Origin: Cricetomys ansorgei
Taxonomy: Eukaryota; Chordata; Mammalia; Rodentia; Nesomyidae
Assembly: GCA_026225945.1 (NCBI GenBank)
Contig: JAMJFZ010000818.1
Span: 6,933,501-6,997,500, forward strand
Direction of reading: 5' to 3'
DNA: 64,000 nt
The stretch's first letter is position 1. Each line of letters starts with the position of its first letter. The notes beneath the pieces were generated by a model that was given only the letters and a program-made list of their open reading frames with translations, was not told where the DNA came from and did no database searches. A program made the position numbers and the translations under genes. Shown here one piece after another: positions 44,751-55,318 of the stretch.

Positions 44751-45489
44751 AGGTCGGAATTTTTCCTGTTGGCCTTGGGTTTCCCTGTCTAAACCCTTGC
44801 TGTAAACTGGATTTCTCACTGACAAATATTGACATTTGCTGTATCAGTGATGGCTTTACATTTCCAGGCTGGTCCCACCCTCTTTCTCATTAACAGTTCA
44901 TGTGGCTCTGGTGAATGCAGTCTTTGATTGTTGCATAGTCAGCCCTCTGTCTGGTGAGCCTCCTGCCCCAGCCCAGAGGCCAGGGGTTACTGGAGTGACA
45001 CAGGACTCTGATGAGGCGTCTTGCTGCATATTGGTGGGGCTGCCATGCTCCCTGCTGCCTTTTCCACGTGTCATTTATTTGTTGGAAATCCTCTGCAGTG
45101 GGTGCTTGTTTTTCCTACACAGTATGAGCTTCCTTGACTTTTAATCAGCGTGTCTATTTTGTCTTCATTGTTTATTCTTCCCATTTGAATTTCTGTATTC
45201 CTATTTAGTACTTTATATGTGCCATTTAAAAATAGCAGTTACAGCTCTCTTCCATTTCTTTGAGTTTTTTGAGTTTTCGCTCAGGACCTCCCCTTCCTAT
45301 AGTACACTTACTGTATCTTGACTCCATTCCCACTGTCCAAGGATTTACTAGACTGGCTTAGAAGATATGGTCTGGGCAGTGTAGTAGATGCCTTAACTGG
45401 AAAGCCCAGGACCCAGTAGTTCAGCAGCCCACAGAGCTGTGTGTCTCAGCAGTTTCCTCTGACCCTTTTCCTGGAGAATCAGTGATCTT
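44751..45489. other. AT-rich intronic stretch, possibly old L1
   Basis: The composition resembles the L1 remnants to the left but I could not place it in the L1 consensus. I see no gene. Confidence 0.4.
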
Positions 45490-45770
45490 CAGTTCATGTT
45501 GGAAGCTGGAGGAAGCTGGGTTCTGATATCAGTGAAGTAGCACGGCAGCCACAGGGTAGATGAACTTGCCAGCAAGGCACAAAGGCAAGCTGGCAGAGAG
45601 CTGAGCTTTTGTCTGGGACCTCCTTTTATCTGGGCTGCCAATAGAAGAGCAGGCGTTTCCACTTTAAATCACCCCAAGAGAGTCCCCCACAGTTCTGTCA
45701 GCAGTCTGTCCTTCAGTTCATTCCAGATCCAGTCATGTTGCCAACCAAGATTAACCATCACATACCCCAA
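45490..45770 (+). repeat. Rodent dispersed repeat (non-SINE), family not named
   Basis: 'agtgaagtagcacggcagccacagg', 'gggacctccttttatctgggctgcc', 'agagtcccccacagttctg' and 'attccagatccagtcatgttgccaacc' with the end 'aagattaaccatcaca' define a well preserved 3' part of the same family as 34085. Confidence 0.75.
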
Positions 45771-47564
45771 AGGCAGTCTTTCTATCTTAGTGCCGTTTTC
45801 CCCCTGAATACTGATTTGAGATTCTCAGTGGATCTACAGTGTAACTCATTGGATTGCACAGTAATGAAGCGAATGTGGGGAAGGATGGCTGCTTCCGTCC
45901 CCTCCTTGCTAGTCTTTGATTCACCTCAGGGGTTTATTTGATGAGTGCGTTGATTCTGCCTTCCCTGTGGAACTCGTGCCTTCTGCTGGTGTGTCCGTCT
46001 GGGCTTGGCATGGTGCGTGATTTCAGACTAGCTATCCCTAACCTCTGGGGTTTTGTGTGTAGGCTGTGGCCAAAGACTCAGCAAGAGACATTTGTGGTTT
46101 TCCCGTCTACCCAGCATCAATGTGGGCGTGCTTATGGCAGTCATCCCTGTGTGGTGCGTTTTGTTAGAGGTTTGACTGTAGTGGACAGGGACTGTTCTAT
46201 CTGGGGCCTCGTCTGGTTGTCCAGCATATGAGGCGCCATATTGCAGACCGTGGCGGCCTGTGGCTTGGGACCGAGGTCCCTGCCAACCCTACAAGGGCAC
46301 TATTGGCTGATTACTTGACTCACTGCTCTCTTAGATCATGGTTGGTCTGAAATCTGTGGACAGTGAGGCCCCTCAAGTTCAAGAGGCCAATTCCATGATT
46401 GGGAGTAGGCTGCCAGCCCTCACAGAGATGGGTGGAGGTGGCACTGTATTGGTATCACCAGGTGTGGCTTGTCATCTGACGTCCACTGTCACACTGAAAG
46501 CACCATGGCAGGGCCTCTCTCTTCTGACCCTGCAAGCAGGTTTTTCTCATGCCTAAAGTTCGTTTGCAGTCCTAGAGAGTTCCAGAAGGAAACAGCCAGG
46601 CAGAGATGACCCAGAAAACCCTGATAGGACTATATTCAGTCTAGGTATTCGTGTGCCTTTCGCACCTGTGTGTGGGGCTTGGGTTCTGGTCAGGCGTGTG
46701 TCTGCTGAGGGCGAGCCATGGCTGATCAGAATGGAAGCTCCTGTGTGTTACGAAAGCATTGCGGCTGTGCAGGCACCTTCACCCTCCTGCAGACATGCAT
46801 TCTCCACGGAACATCATGTGCTGTGTCCTTCTTCCTTTCCAGAACCCCTTTCCACTAGTGTGGATGTGCAGGGCATGTGCCAGGTGGGGGTTGACTCTAG
46901 AGACAAAGCTACTCCTATCCTGGTGTCTGTGTTCCTGGCCTGTTGGGATTCCTTAGGAATGGGCTGCAGAGAGAGGCCTGGGTCTTCTAGAGAGGGCTTG
47001 AAGACTCCCTTACGTTGAGGCAAGTGGCAGAGTACAGGGTTGGGTGGCATGAGCAGAGTTGGAGGCAGTGGGACCAAGGCCTAGGGCAGGGAGCCAAGGG
47101 TACCCCGTCTGTTTAACTCTTTCAGGGTAGGGTACAGCCAGGGAATCCAAATGGAAAGAGGCTTGTGAAAAGAGGGGCTTTAGGTGCCTACCAGGGACTG
47201 GTTTCATTGTGGGTCCTCCATGCCTCTAGTTCATCACCTTGGAGTGACCAGTGAGTGGCTCAGGAAGTGATGGAAGAGTGGGCGGGAGCTGGGGTTCCTG
47301 CAGCTGGGTGGAATCCAGCAGCTCCCAGTGCTGGGAGGTCTTCTGAATAGCTTTTTGTAGTCTGTAGGCTCATCATTTATTTTTTCTTAAGAAAGCCTGA
47401 TGGAGTGACTAAGGGTGGAGGAGCCCAGACAAGAAGAGAGGCTGTGGGGGCAGCTGAAGGACCACAGGAGATGCCCGCAGAGAGCGTCCATCCGAGCATA
47501 GTGGCCCTCAGCGGCTTTTTAGACAGAATGATGATGTGGGTGGCCCAGTGAGTCATCACTTGCA

Positions 47565-47625
47565 GGGGAGGGAAAAGGAGAGGAGGGGAGGGGAGGGGAG
47601 AGAGAGGAGAAATAGAGGAAAAGGG
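47565..47625. repeat. Polypurine G/A tract
   Basis: Apart from a single T (47613) the stretch is all purine, with GGGG runs separated by single A (47584-47599) and other G-runs nearby. Such tracts can form triplex or G-quadruplex structures. Confidence 0.85.
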
Positions 47626-47878
47626 ACCTGCCTGCATTGAGTGTAGATTCTGCTCCCAGCTGCTTCTGCAGGGTGGAGGGGCTTTTGGGTCTGGGGAGAG
47701 ACCCATGTGCCAATAGATAGTGCCGCCAACCCAGTTCCCCTGTTAGTGATGGGGGTAAGTGACCAGGATTGCCTTGAGCCCTTTATTATCCCTCCAGCAC
47801 CTGCCTCTCCAACCTGAGCTGGGCTTAGGGCCAGCATGTCCACCTGTCTCACAGGTCACTCGTGTCCATTCCAAGGGG

Positions 47879-47918
47879 TGTGTGTGTGTGTGTGTGTGTG
47901 CGCACGTGCACGCACATG
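47879..47918. repeat. Alternating TG/CG tract
   Basis: GT repeats continue into GCGCACGTGCACGCACATG, so about 40 bp alternate purine and pyrimidine. Confidence 0.85.
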
Positions 47919-48289
47919 CTTGACAGACAGGAAGCAGCTCCGACAAGAGAGAATAGAGGATGGCAGTGGTGCATATACCACACATTCAGACTGATTGTCA
48001 CCTGGAGGGTGGGGCCTCTGAGTCCAGAGCTTCCTGCAGAGGGCTGTATCTGAACTTTCAAGATCATCCAGGCAATTTTCCTCTCCCCTGAATAGTCTAG
48101 TATCTTGAGACTCAGGAAAGCTGATATATTCCCCAGGATACAGAGCAGACCGATGTCCTACCAGTGTTGGCCTGAGTGTTGGCCTCGCATGTATACTCTA
48201 TTGTCTCTGCAGGTTGGTCCTCGACTCCACACTGACACCGCTTTGCCATGGTGTGCCAGACGCTGGTGAAGAGCGGTCCCCAGAGGGCA

Positions 48290-48612
48290 GGCTAAGTAGT
48301 GGTCTGAGTGAGAAATGTCCCCTGTAAGCTCATGTATGTGACCGTTTGGTCCCTAGTTGGTGGCATTTTGGGGGAGGCTGTGGAACTTTTAGGAGTATAT
48401 CCCTGGGTGCGGGCTTTGAGAGTGCAGAGCTTTGTCTCACTTCTGGTTTGTGTTCTCTTTTTGGTGTTTGTGGTTGAAGAATGTGATTGCTCCCCTCCCC
48501 TTCCCATTATGGATGCTCCTTCTGGAACCTTAAGCCAGAACAAACCCTTTTTCTTCCAGAGTTGCTTGTGTGCATGGTATTCCATCACAGCAACAGAAAG
48601 AAACTAATGTGT
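48290..48612 (+). repeat. Rodent dispersed repeat, family not named
   Basis: 'gagaaatgtcccctgtaagctcatg', 'tggtccctagttggtggcattttggggg', 'tggaaccttaagccagaacaaaccc' and 'catcacagcaacagaaagaaactaa' are its landmarks. I recognise it as a common muroid repeat; it gives rise to spurious open frames in both strands. Confidence 0.75.
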
Positions 48613-49169
48613 GATCTCCATGTCTTGCTCTCTGGCAAGACTCTCTGGGAGCTTTCCACACTGCCCTCTGACTGGGGTATGCATCTCTGCATGCCGCAGA
48701 TACAGCCTGCATGCTATGGTTCCCTGTGAGTACCTGTCGTCTCTTTAGCACTCTGGCCACAGGCCTGTTCTCGAATTCTCTACCCTAAGGCCTGGTGGGC
48801 TGTGCTAGTATGACATTCTTCTCTGTGCTGAAGGCAGGTTAGTGAGCACACACTGGTGGATGAATGACAGTTACACAGCCCTCTCTCGGGACATTCAGTG
48901 TCTCCTCAGGAGTGGAGTTGGCCATTCCTGCACCTCATGTTTGCTGTTGCTTCTCCTGTGATGGTCATCTGTGGCCCCTCTTGGCCTGGCTGTCTGAATC
49001 CATCCTAAGTGTTGTCATTGGGGGAGGGACATTTTCAGGGGGCTCAGGTTCCAGAAGGCAGTGATTTGGAGCTCCTGGGTCTGGAGACAAGCAGCTCTGC
49101 ACTTTGGTGCCTCAGTTTCCCTTCTAGAAAACCACTATGAAGCCCTAGCCTTGAAATTCTTTACTAGCT

Positions 49170-49250
49170 TTTTTTTCTTTTCTTTTCTTTTCTTTTCTTT
49201 TCTTTTCTTTTCTTTTCTTTTCTTTTCTTTTCTTTTCTTTTCTTTTCTTT
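49170..49250. repeat. (TTTTC)n microsatellite
   Basis: About fifteen TTTTC pentamers in a row, directly at the tail of the following antisense B1. It corresponds to a GAAAA-type expansion of the SINE poly(A) tail. The phenylalanine-rich open frame across it is an artefact. Confidence 0.95.
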
Positions 49251-49251
49251 T

Positions 49252-49390
49252 TTAGACAGGGTTTCTCTGTGTAGCCCAGGCTGTCCTGGAACTCTCTCTG
49301 TAGACCAGGCTAACCTGAAACTTACAAAGATCTGCCTGCCTCTGCCTCCTGAGTGCTAGGATTAAAGGCATGCACCAACACCACGTGGCT
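49252..49390 (-). repeat. B1 SINE (antisense)
   Basis: 'gacagggtttctctgtgtagcccaggctgtcctggaactctctctgtagaccagg' to 'gctaggattaaaggcatgc' is a nearly consensus reversed B1. Confidence 0.95.
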
Positions 49391-49819
49391 CTTACTAGTT
49401 TTTCTGTGCTGTGTTTTCTCCCCAGATTGAAACACTTACCTGTGGAGGGAGGGAGCTCAGGTGGAATGTGGGGTTGAGTCTGGGGTTGTGACTCATGAAA
49501 CTCATAAGAGACATGGCTCAAGAGTCCCTCCTAGGGGTTATTTGGAACCGTTTGCTGGGGAAGGAGACTCTTCAGTGGAGCTGCCTGCAAGTTGTGCAAG
49601 GAGTCCTAAGGATGTAACTTTGTGGGGTCATCAGCCTGCTTGGGTGAGTTTTTGGTAGTACAGCTGTTCCCTGTTACCCATACTTCTATAAATGAACCCA
49701 CTAAACTTAGGGTTTAGCACTCTGGACGTACGTGGAGTCCTTTCTTTGGGCCTATTGCTCCCTCTAGCCAGGAGTGAATTGAACATGATCATGCAGCATA
49801 GCTTTAGTTGTCTTTTTCT

Positions 49820-49969
49820 TAGTGTGTGTGTATGTGTGTTCACATGCATGCACATGTATGTCAGGTGACAACTCGCAGGACTCAGCTGCCTCCTTTCACC
49901 ATGTGGGATCAAATTCAGAGCCTCAGGTTTGGCAGTGATGTTACCCATTGAGCTATTTTGCCAGCCCCT
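49820..49969 (-). repeat. Short B3/B2-family SINE (antisense)
   Basis: A TG-rich tail, 'tcaggtgacaactcgcagg', 'gggatcaaattcagagcctc' and 'cattgagctattttgccagccc' show a reversed element with a shortened middle. Confidence 0.6.
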
Positions 49970-49976
49970 ACTTCGC

Positions 49977-50203
49977 TTTTTTTTTTTTTTTTTTTTTTTG
50001 GAGACAGTCTTTCACTGAGACCTGTGGCTCGTTGATGTGTGTCTGGGCTGGCTGGCCAGGCCTGGGATTCCTCCTGTCTCCACTTCACCAGTGCTCATAC
50101 AACAAGCATGTCCCTTCATACCTGGCTTTTCACATGGGTTCTGGAAACCAAACATAGGTCCTCATGTTCACACAGCAGGTGTTTTACTCTAATTTGTCAC
50201 CAT
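49977..50203 (-). repeat. B3 fragment with T-run (antisense)
   Basis: About 22 T, then 'ggagacagtctttcactgagacc', 'ggctggctggccaggcctggg' and 'aaaccaaacataggtcctcatg'. It begins in the middle of a B3; the poly(T) replaces the usual TG-rich end. Confidence 0.65.
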
Positions 50204-52898
50204 GGACTGTCCGACAGCTAGGATGGCCACTGGCCTCTCCTGCCCCTGAGAGGCACCACCCAGAAGGCTGAGCATCCCCTCTGATTGTCTCAGTGGTTCT
50301 GAGGCTTCCATCCTCCCCTGATGACTTCCTCAGTGAGATCGTCTACTCGTACTCTCTCCTTGCCATTAATTACGCAGTGAGCGAATGCGATTGCTTTCAA
50401 GCAGGATTGTTCTGTACCAAGGAGAAGCACTCAGTGGAAAATACCATTTTGTTTTGTTACTTGGTGAGCAGGTCTTTAGGGCTCTGTGGGTACCACCCAG
50501 GTGCCTGTTTGTGCCACGATGAATCACCTGTGGCTACTCAAGTGGCGCTGAGGTGAGGGCGGCATCCCTCATTAAAGAGCCGTTCCCCAGCCGCCGCACA
50601 CAGCACCCTCACTGTGATGGCCGTTCCTTGAAAAGATAGAAACAACAAACTTCTTGAATTCTATTTTTCTTCCGCGCCAGCCTGGAGGCACTTGAGGAGA
50701 GAAGCCCAGTGAAGGACAGCAGCGAGGAGGTTTACCGCTCAATAAAAGAGACGGTCACAGTGTGTTGATGAAAGGAGGTCCCCCGCCCAGCCTCTGTGGC
50801 ATCGGCCCTCTGCTAATGATAATGTGGGTGACCAGCTCGCGATGATGGAAGTCTATGGGAAGACACAGGGTTCCAGTAAAGTTGTGACACTCAAACCTTC
50901 CTGTGGAAACAGATCGCCCCCCAGACCAGTGACTAGTTCCAGCTGGATTTGGAACTTTAATTTCTTACTTACTGAATTTTTTGGCATTCACTAATTACAA
51001 ATTCTGTGCTGGGGTGAAAACCATGTCCCCAGCTTGGGAGGGAAGAGAGCCCAGACAAGGCTTTGGAGATGTGTGGGAAAAGGGTAGTGGTGGCAGAGTG
51101 CTTTCTGCACCCGGCACCCCAACACTCTTAAACTTGGGTCTTAAGGATAGGCAGTGTTGGTGCTGAGGGTGGCTGAGTATGGGTGACACAGTCAGGGCCT
51201 CAGCCTCATGAGAAAGTCCTTGGTGGCCGTGGGTGTTGCTCCTGGTGCCTATGTGGTCTGAAGAAGCTGGCCCATGGAGGTCATTATTGCCCCCTGAGCC
51301 TCTCCTGGTGTAGACAGACCGTGCAGGTCACATGGGAAGGAGCCACTGGCCATGGACAGAGAACAAGGTTGTGCCAGGACACTCTGACCTTTTCTAGGGT
51401 GTGTGGTTTGGGAAGGGGGTATGCTGGAGCACATACCCACAACCTGGCCATCGTACTAGGACAACATTTGCCAATGGTAATAAAATCCTATTGTTTTCAT
51501 GAGCACTGATTGCCTGCAGGACAGCTCACTGGACACTTTGTCCACAGCAGTATTGATCCACAGCTGCCCTTGTGACCCCTTTCTTGCTGAGGGAAGGTTT
51601 GAGACTTGGGGTGACTAGATGGTTGGCTGCAGAGCAGAGCTGGGGGTGGAAGCTGCTTCTTATAGTAGGAACTGTCCCCTTCTTCCTGAGCTGTGCTGTC
51701 CTTAGTGTCTCCATTGCTAGCCAGCAATGAATGGGCAAAGCTGAAGCAGAAGGCACCAAGCGAATCGGTAGGGCTGCCTCAGGTGCCAGTTAGAAGCACA
51801 GAGCTGGGCTTGCCCAGACCTGCAGGATGAAGAGCCTTATCACATCTCCGTGGTGATGTTCACAGGAGGTTGGGGAAGCTGGGTCCTGGCACACCTGGAC
51901 CTCTGGAGGAAGGACTTGTCAATCCTACTTGTGCACCCATGGAACTCTTGGAAGGTGACATTAGATTGGGAGGAGGCCCCAGCCTGGGCCTAGGATTTGG
52001 GTGCTGGGCCTTCTCTGCATAGGAGTGATACCTGTATCCAGAGGAGCCTAGTAGCCCTGTAGGTTTGGGGCCATACTTGAGAACTCCATTAATGGGGAAA
52101 GAGAATGCAGTGAAACAGTCCTGGGGAGGCCAGGACTCCCCAACAGTGCTGTACCCCATACATGTCCCTAAAATTAGCACTTGGCTCCCCTGTAGGGCAG
52201 GTTGCGTGTCTACGGACTTCCTTGCTGGCCAGGTAGAGAGTGTTCCGTTTCATCCAGCAGGTTTCTCCAGCATCCGAGGAAACCTGGGTCCCAGGTTCTT
52301 CCTGGCATCTTGCCACTCCTAGCTTTCTCGTCAGGCCATCAACCTTAGTGTCTCTAGTGTGCACAGACCAGCTGAGGAGGATTAGCCACAACCCCATTTG
52401 TCAGTTCTACTCCGTGCTAAGAGCAAAGGCAGCAGTGCTGGGCATGGCCGGACGGCTGGTGGCCTCATGTATCTGAGTTCTCGTGGAGGCGGGGCACTTG
52501 CTAAGACCACAGCTCTTTCTGGAGTCTCAGTGTCTCAGGACACTCAGTGCATTAGGACAGAGCCGCGGGTTTTGAGTCTGATCAGATAGGGTTAGTGCCC
52601 ACTCACAGCCTTGTGTTCTTCCTCTGAATGTTACTGATCAGAAGTCACATCAAGTTGGTATCCACCCTGGCATGGTTGGAGTGAGTGTTGTTCGCAGGGT
52701 TGGCTCCTGAGTCTAGAACCCTGCATGCTTGGCCTCTGGTGCGGGCTCTTTGGGGGTGTGCACCATTGGCAGATGAGAGCAGGCCGGGTCCTGAGCTTTT
52801 TGAGTACCGTTTTTAGGAGCCCTGGGGCTCCACCTCTATTTTCCCCCAAGCCCACTCACACACTGTCCCCACCCTCACCTGACCATCTATGTCCATAG
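50204..52898. other. Unique intronic stretch before exon B
   Basis: No interspersed repeat is recognised in 2.7 kb. It includes a candidate conserved region (50325-50890), then GC-richer ordinary intron up to the exon B acceptor. Confidence 0.55.
50325..50890. promoter_or_regulatory. Candidate conserved non-coding region
   Basis: It contains GCCATTAATTACGCAGTGAG (ATTAATTA at 50365-50372), 'gcgaatgcgattgc', TTCTTCCGCGCCAGCC, GAGACGGTCACAG and TGCTAATGATAATGTGGG (50811-50828). CpGs are retained and TAAT cores recur over more than 500 bp without a repeat. Enhancer function is inferred. Confidence 0.4.
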
Positions 52899-53273
<375 letters not shown>

Positions 53274-54202
53274 TGACAGCTTGCTTCCTCTTGCTGCATG
53301 TTTCTGTGGTGTTCCTGTCTAGGGGGTGGCACAATGTCTTCCAAGCCATTTGTAGCTTGTTTTTCTCTGTTGCCTCCTGCAGTATTGTGGGTCCTCTGTG
53401 AAGTCTCATGATGTTCTAGTGAAGCGAGGGTAGAGAAGAAACCCCTGTGGGCTGCTAGGCACTGGGAATCAGTGTGAACTGCACTTGGCCTCTCCTTCCT
53501 TGGCTGGCCTGTGCCATTGCAGGACTCCTCCCTGCTAAACGCTGACATTCCCTGAGGCAGGGCTTCCCTCAAAACCATACCAGCCACAGGGGGAAGCACC
53601 CACTCTCCTTCCAACAGACTAGGAAAGGTTTTGTTTAGTTCTCTGGAGACACTGTATGACCATACAGGACAAGGTGAGCTGCAACCCCAGACCCTGCCTG
53701 TGCCTACTCTGTACCCACTTTTCAGTTGTATCTCTCAGTTTGACTCTGGCTGTGACCCTAGAAGCAGGGCTGTCATTGTCCACATTTTAATGAGAAGAAG
53801 GCTGATATGCAGAAGGCCCAGGGCTGGGCCCAAGCCACCACATGCCTGTGGACAAAGCTAGGTCTGCCCTGCAGCACTGCCCACCTGCAGAACAACCTGG
53901 GTTGGAGCCTTTGTCGCTCTGTGTCTCTCAGCTTTTTCAGTCTTGATGCTCATACCTATGGGGCTGGTCCTTGATCATGGTGTGATGCAGACACACAAAG
54001 AGCTGCTACTAGGACCAGTCGTCCTGTGCAGGCAGCTTGGCCCTCACCCAGCCAGTGCTCCTGGCTGTCTACCTAGAGAAGTGCCAGGCTGATGATGGGA
54101 CCACATGCACTTCCCGGAGAGCACTGGAATCCATACTGAGCAGGGCCCATTCCTAGGGTTGCTGCAGAGCCTTTGGTGAGGGGATGTTTAGGAGACAACT
54201 GT

Positions 54203-54575
54203 GAGCTGGCCTGGTGGCAGAGGCTTCAAGTCCAAGCTTCTTGGGCGGCTGAGGTAGGAGGACAATAAGATCAGTGCCAGTCTGAGCTATAGAGTGAGTT
54301 TAAAGCCAGCCTGGGCACCTTAAGGCCTGTCTTAAGTAAAAAGAAGGTAGACGATACAGCTTAGCTAGGACTAGGGTGTGGCTTAGTAGCAAAGCCCCTG
54401 CCTAGAACCCTCCCCTCCAGTGAGGGGCTGGGGTGTGGCTCAGTGGTAGAGCACCTGCCTAGAATCCCCCAGTGAGGGGCTGGGGTGTGGCTCAGTGGTA
54501 GAGCACCTGCCAACTTTCATGAATCCCTGTATTAAATTCCTAGTACCACAAAAACAAACAAACAAACAAATATAT
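54203..54575 (+). repeat. B4-type SINE with three ID units (sense)
   Basis: A B1-like arm (54203-54340, 'ggcctggtggcagaggcttc' to 'ttaaagccagcctgggc') is followed by an ID unit at about 54371 and two more starting at 54422 and 54474 (52-bp spacing), then a terminal ID end ('ttaaattcctagtaccac') and a (CAAA)n tail. It has the same order as 3701 and 42692. Confidence 0.75.
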
Positions 54576-55276
54576 AAATGAAGCCCATGATAACCACAAA
54601 GTGCAAAGATGTGAGGTGTGTTGTGTGAGGTGTGGGTTCTCATGAAGGAGCAGTCAGAAGCTCCCGGCATTGTTCTAACATGTCTGGGAGGCTAAGGAGG
54701 TGTCTTTGAATCCACAGCAGAGACAATGGCTACAGGTCTCACAGTGGGAAAATTGGGAGGTGACAGGAGTCGGAGCTGCCCAGCTTCAACCCCGGGGAAG
54801 GCTTGTGGCAAGGCTGTGCCATGATGAGGAGGCCTTGGTCCAGGCTGCCCTTGTTTTCTTTCTGCCCATGAAATTCTCTTCAAGCACATTGGGCCTGCAT
54901 GGTCCTTACCTGGGGGATAGCCCTCACTGACACTCTTGGCAGAATGAACCCAACCCTGTGAATGGTGGCGATCCTACTGGGTCCTGTGCTGATCTCCCCA
55001 CCCCCTCTCTTGGCTGCATACTTGTTCCTATGTCACAGGTGGCCAGGAGCCAGGAGTGCAACCCACTGGGGTTCTGTGTGCTGCTATGTCCTAGCCCCTC
55101 ACCCTCATCTGAAAGGTTAACTCGGGCTCTAGCCAGCTGTGTCATCATCAATGTGAGTATGTTAATAGCCATTTTATTGCAGCACATTTAGCTCCACAAG
55201 AAATGCTAACGAGGAGAGTTTTGCGGGTCTGCTCTGTGACACCTTGCGGAGTCCCTGGTATTTTCTTGTCGAGAGA

Positions 55277-55318
55277 TTAGGGTTAGGGTTAGGGTTAGGG
55301 TTAGGGTTAAGGTTAGAG
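55277..55318 (+). repeat. Interstitial telomeric repeat (TTAGGG)5
   Basis: Five perfect TTAGGG hexamers (55277-55306), then TTAAGG and TTAGAG. It lies inside an intron, far from any chromosome end signature. Such short arrays are known relics of double-strand-break repair. Confidence 0.97.

Larger units (their letters stand above)
45771..48289. other. Unique intronic stretch with low-complexity tracts
   Basis: No SINE or exon is seen. It contains a polypurine tract (47565-47625) and an alternating TG/CG tract (47879-47918), listed separately. Confidence 0.55.
4780..52898 (+). other. Mad1l1: Mad1l1 intron of about 48.1 kb between exons A and B
   Basis: The intron begins GTACAA and ends in CCATAG. 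It separates two exons whose translations are adjacent in MAD1, so I infer that no constitutive exon lies inside. Open frames within it reach at most about 190 codons, do not look like conserved proteins, and often cross simple repeats or SINEs. The content is described in the separate repeat and candidate regulatory entries. Very long introns are known for this gene in mammals. Confidence 0.9.

Noticed and set aside
49061..49255. Phenylalanine-rich open frame.
   Set aside because: It is a translation of the (TTTTC)n microsatellite.
54534..54600. Possible processed pseudogene poly(A) tail.
   Set aside because: The A-rich (CAAA)n run is the tail of the B4-type SINE; no upstream coding homology exists.
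55277..55318. True telomere or chromosome end.
   Set aside because: Only about 42 bp long and flanked on both sides by ordinary Mad1l1 intron, with exon C of the same gene 7 kb downstream.
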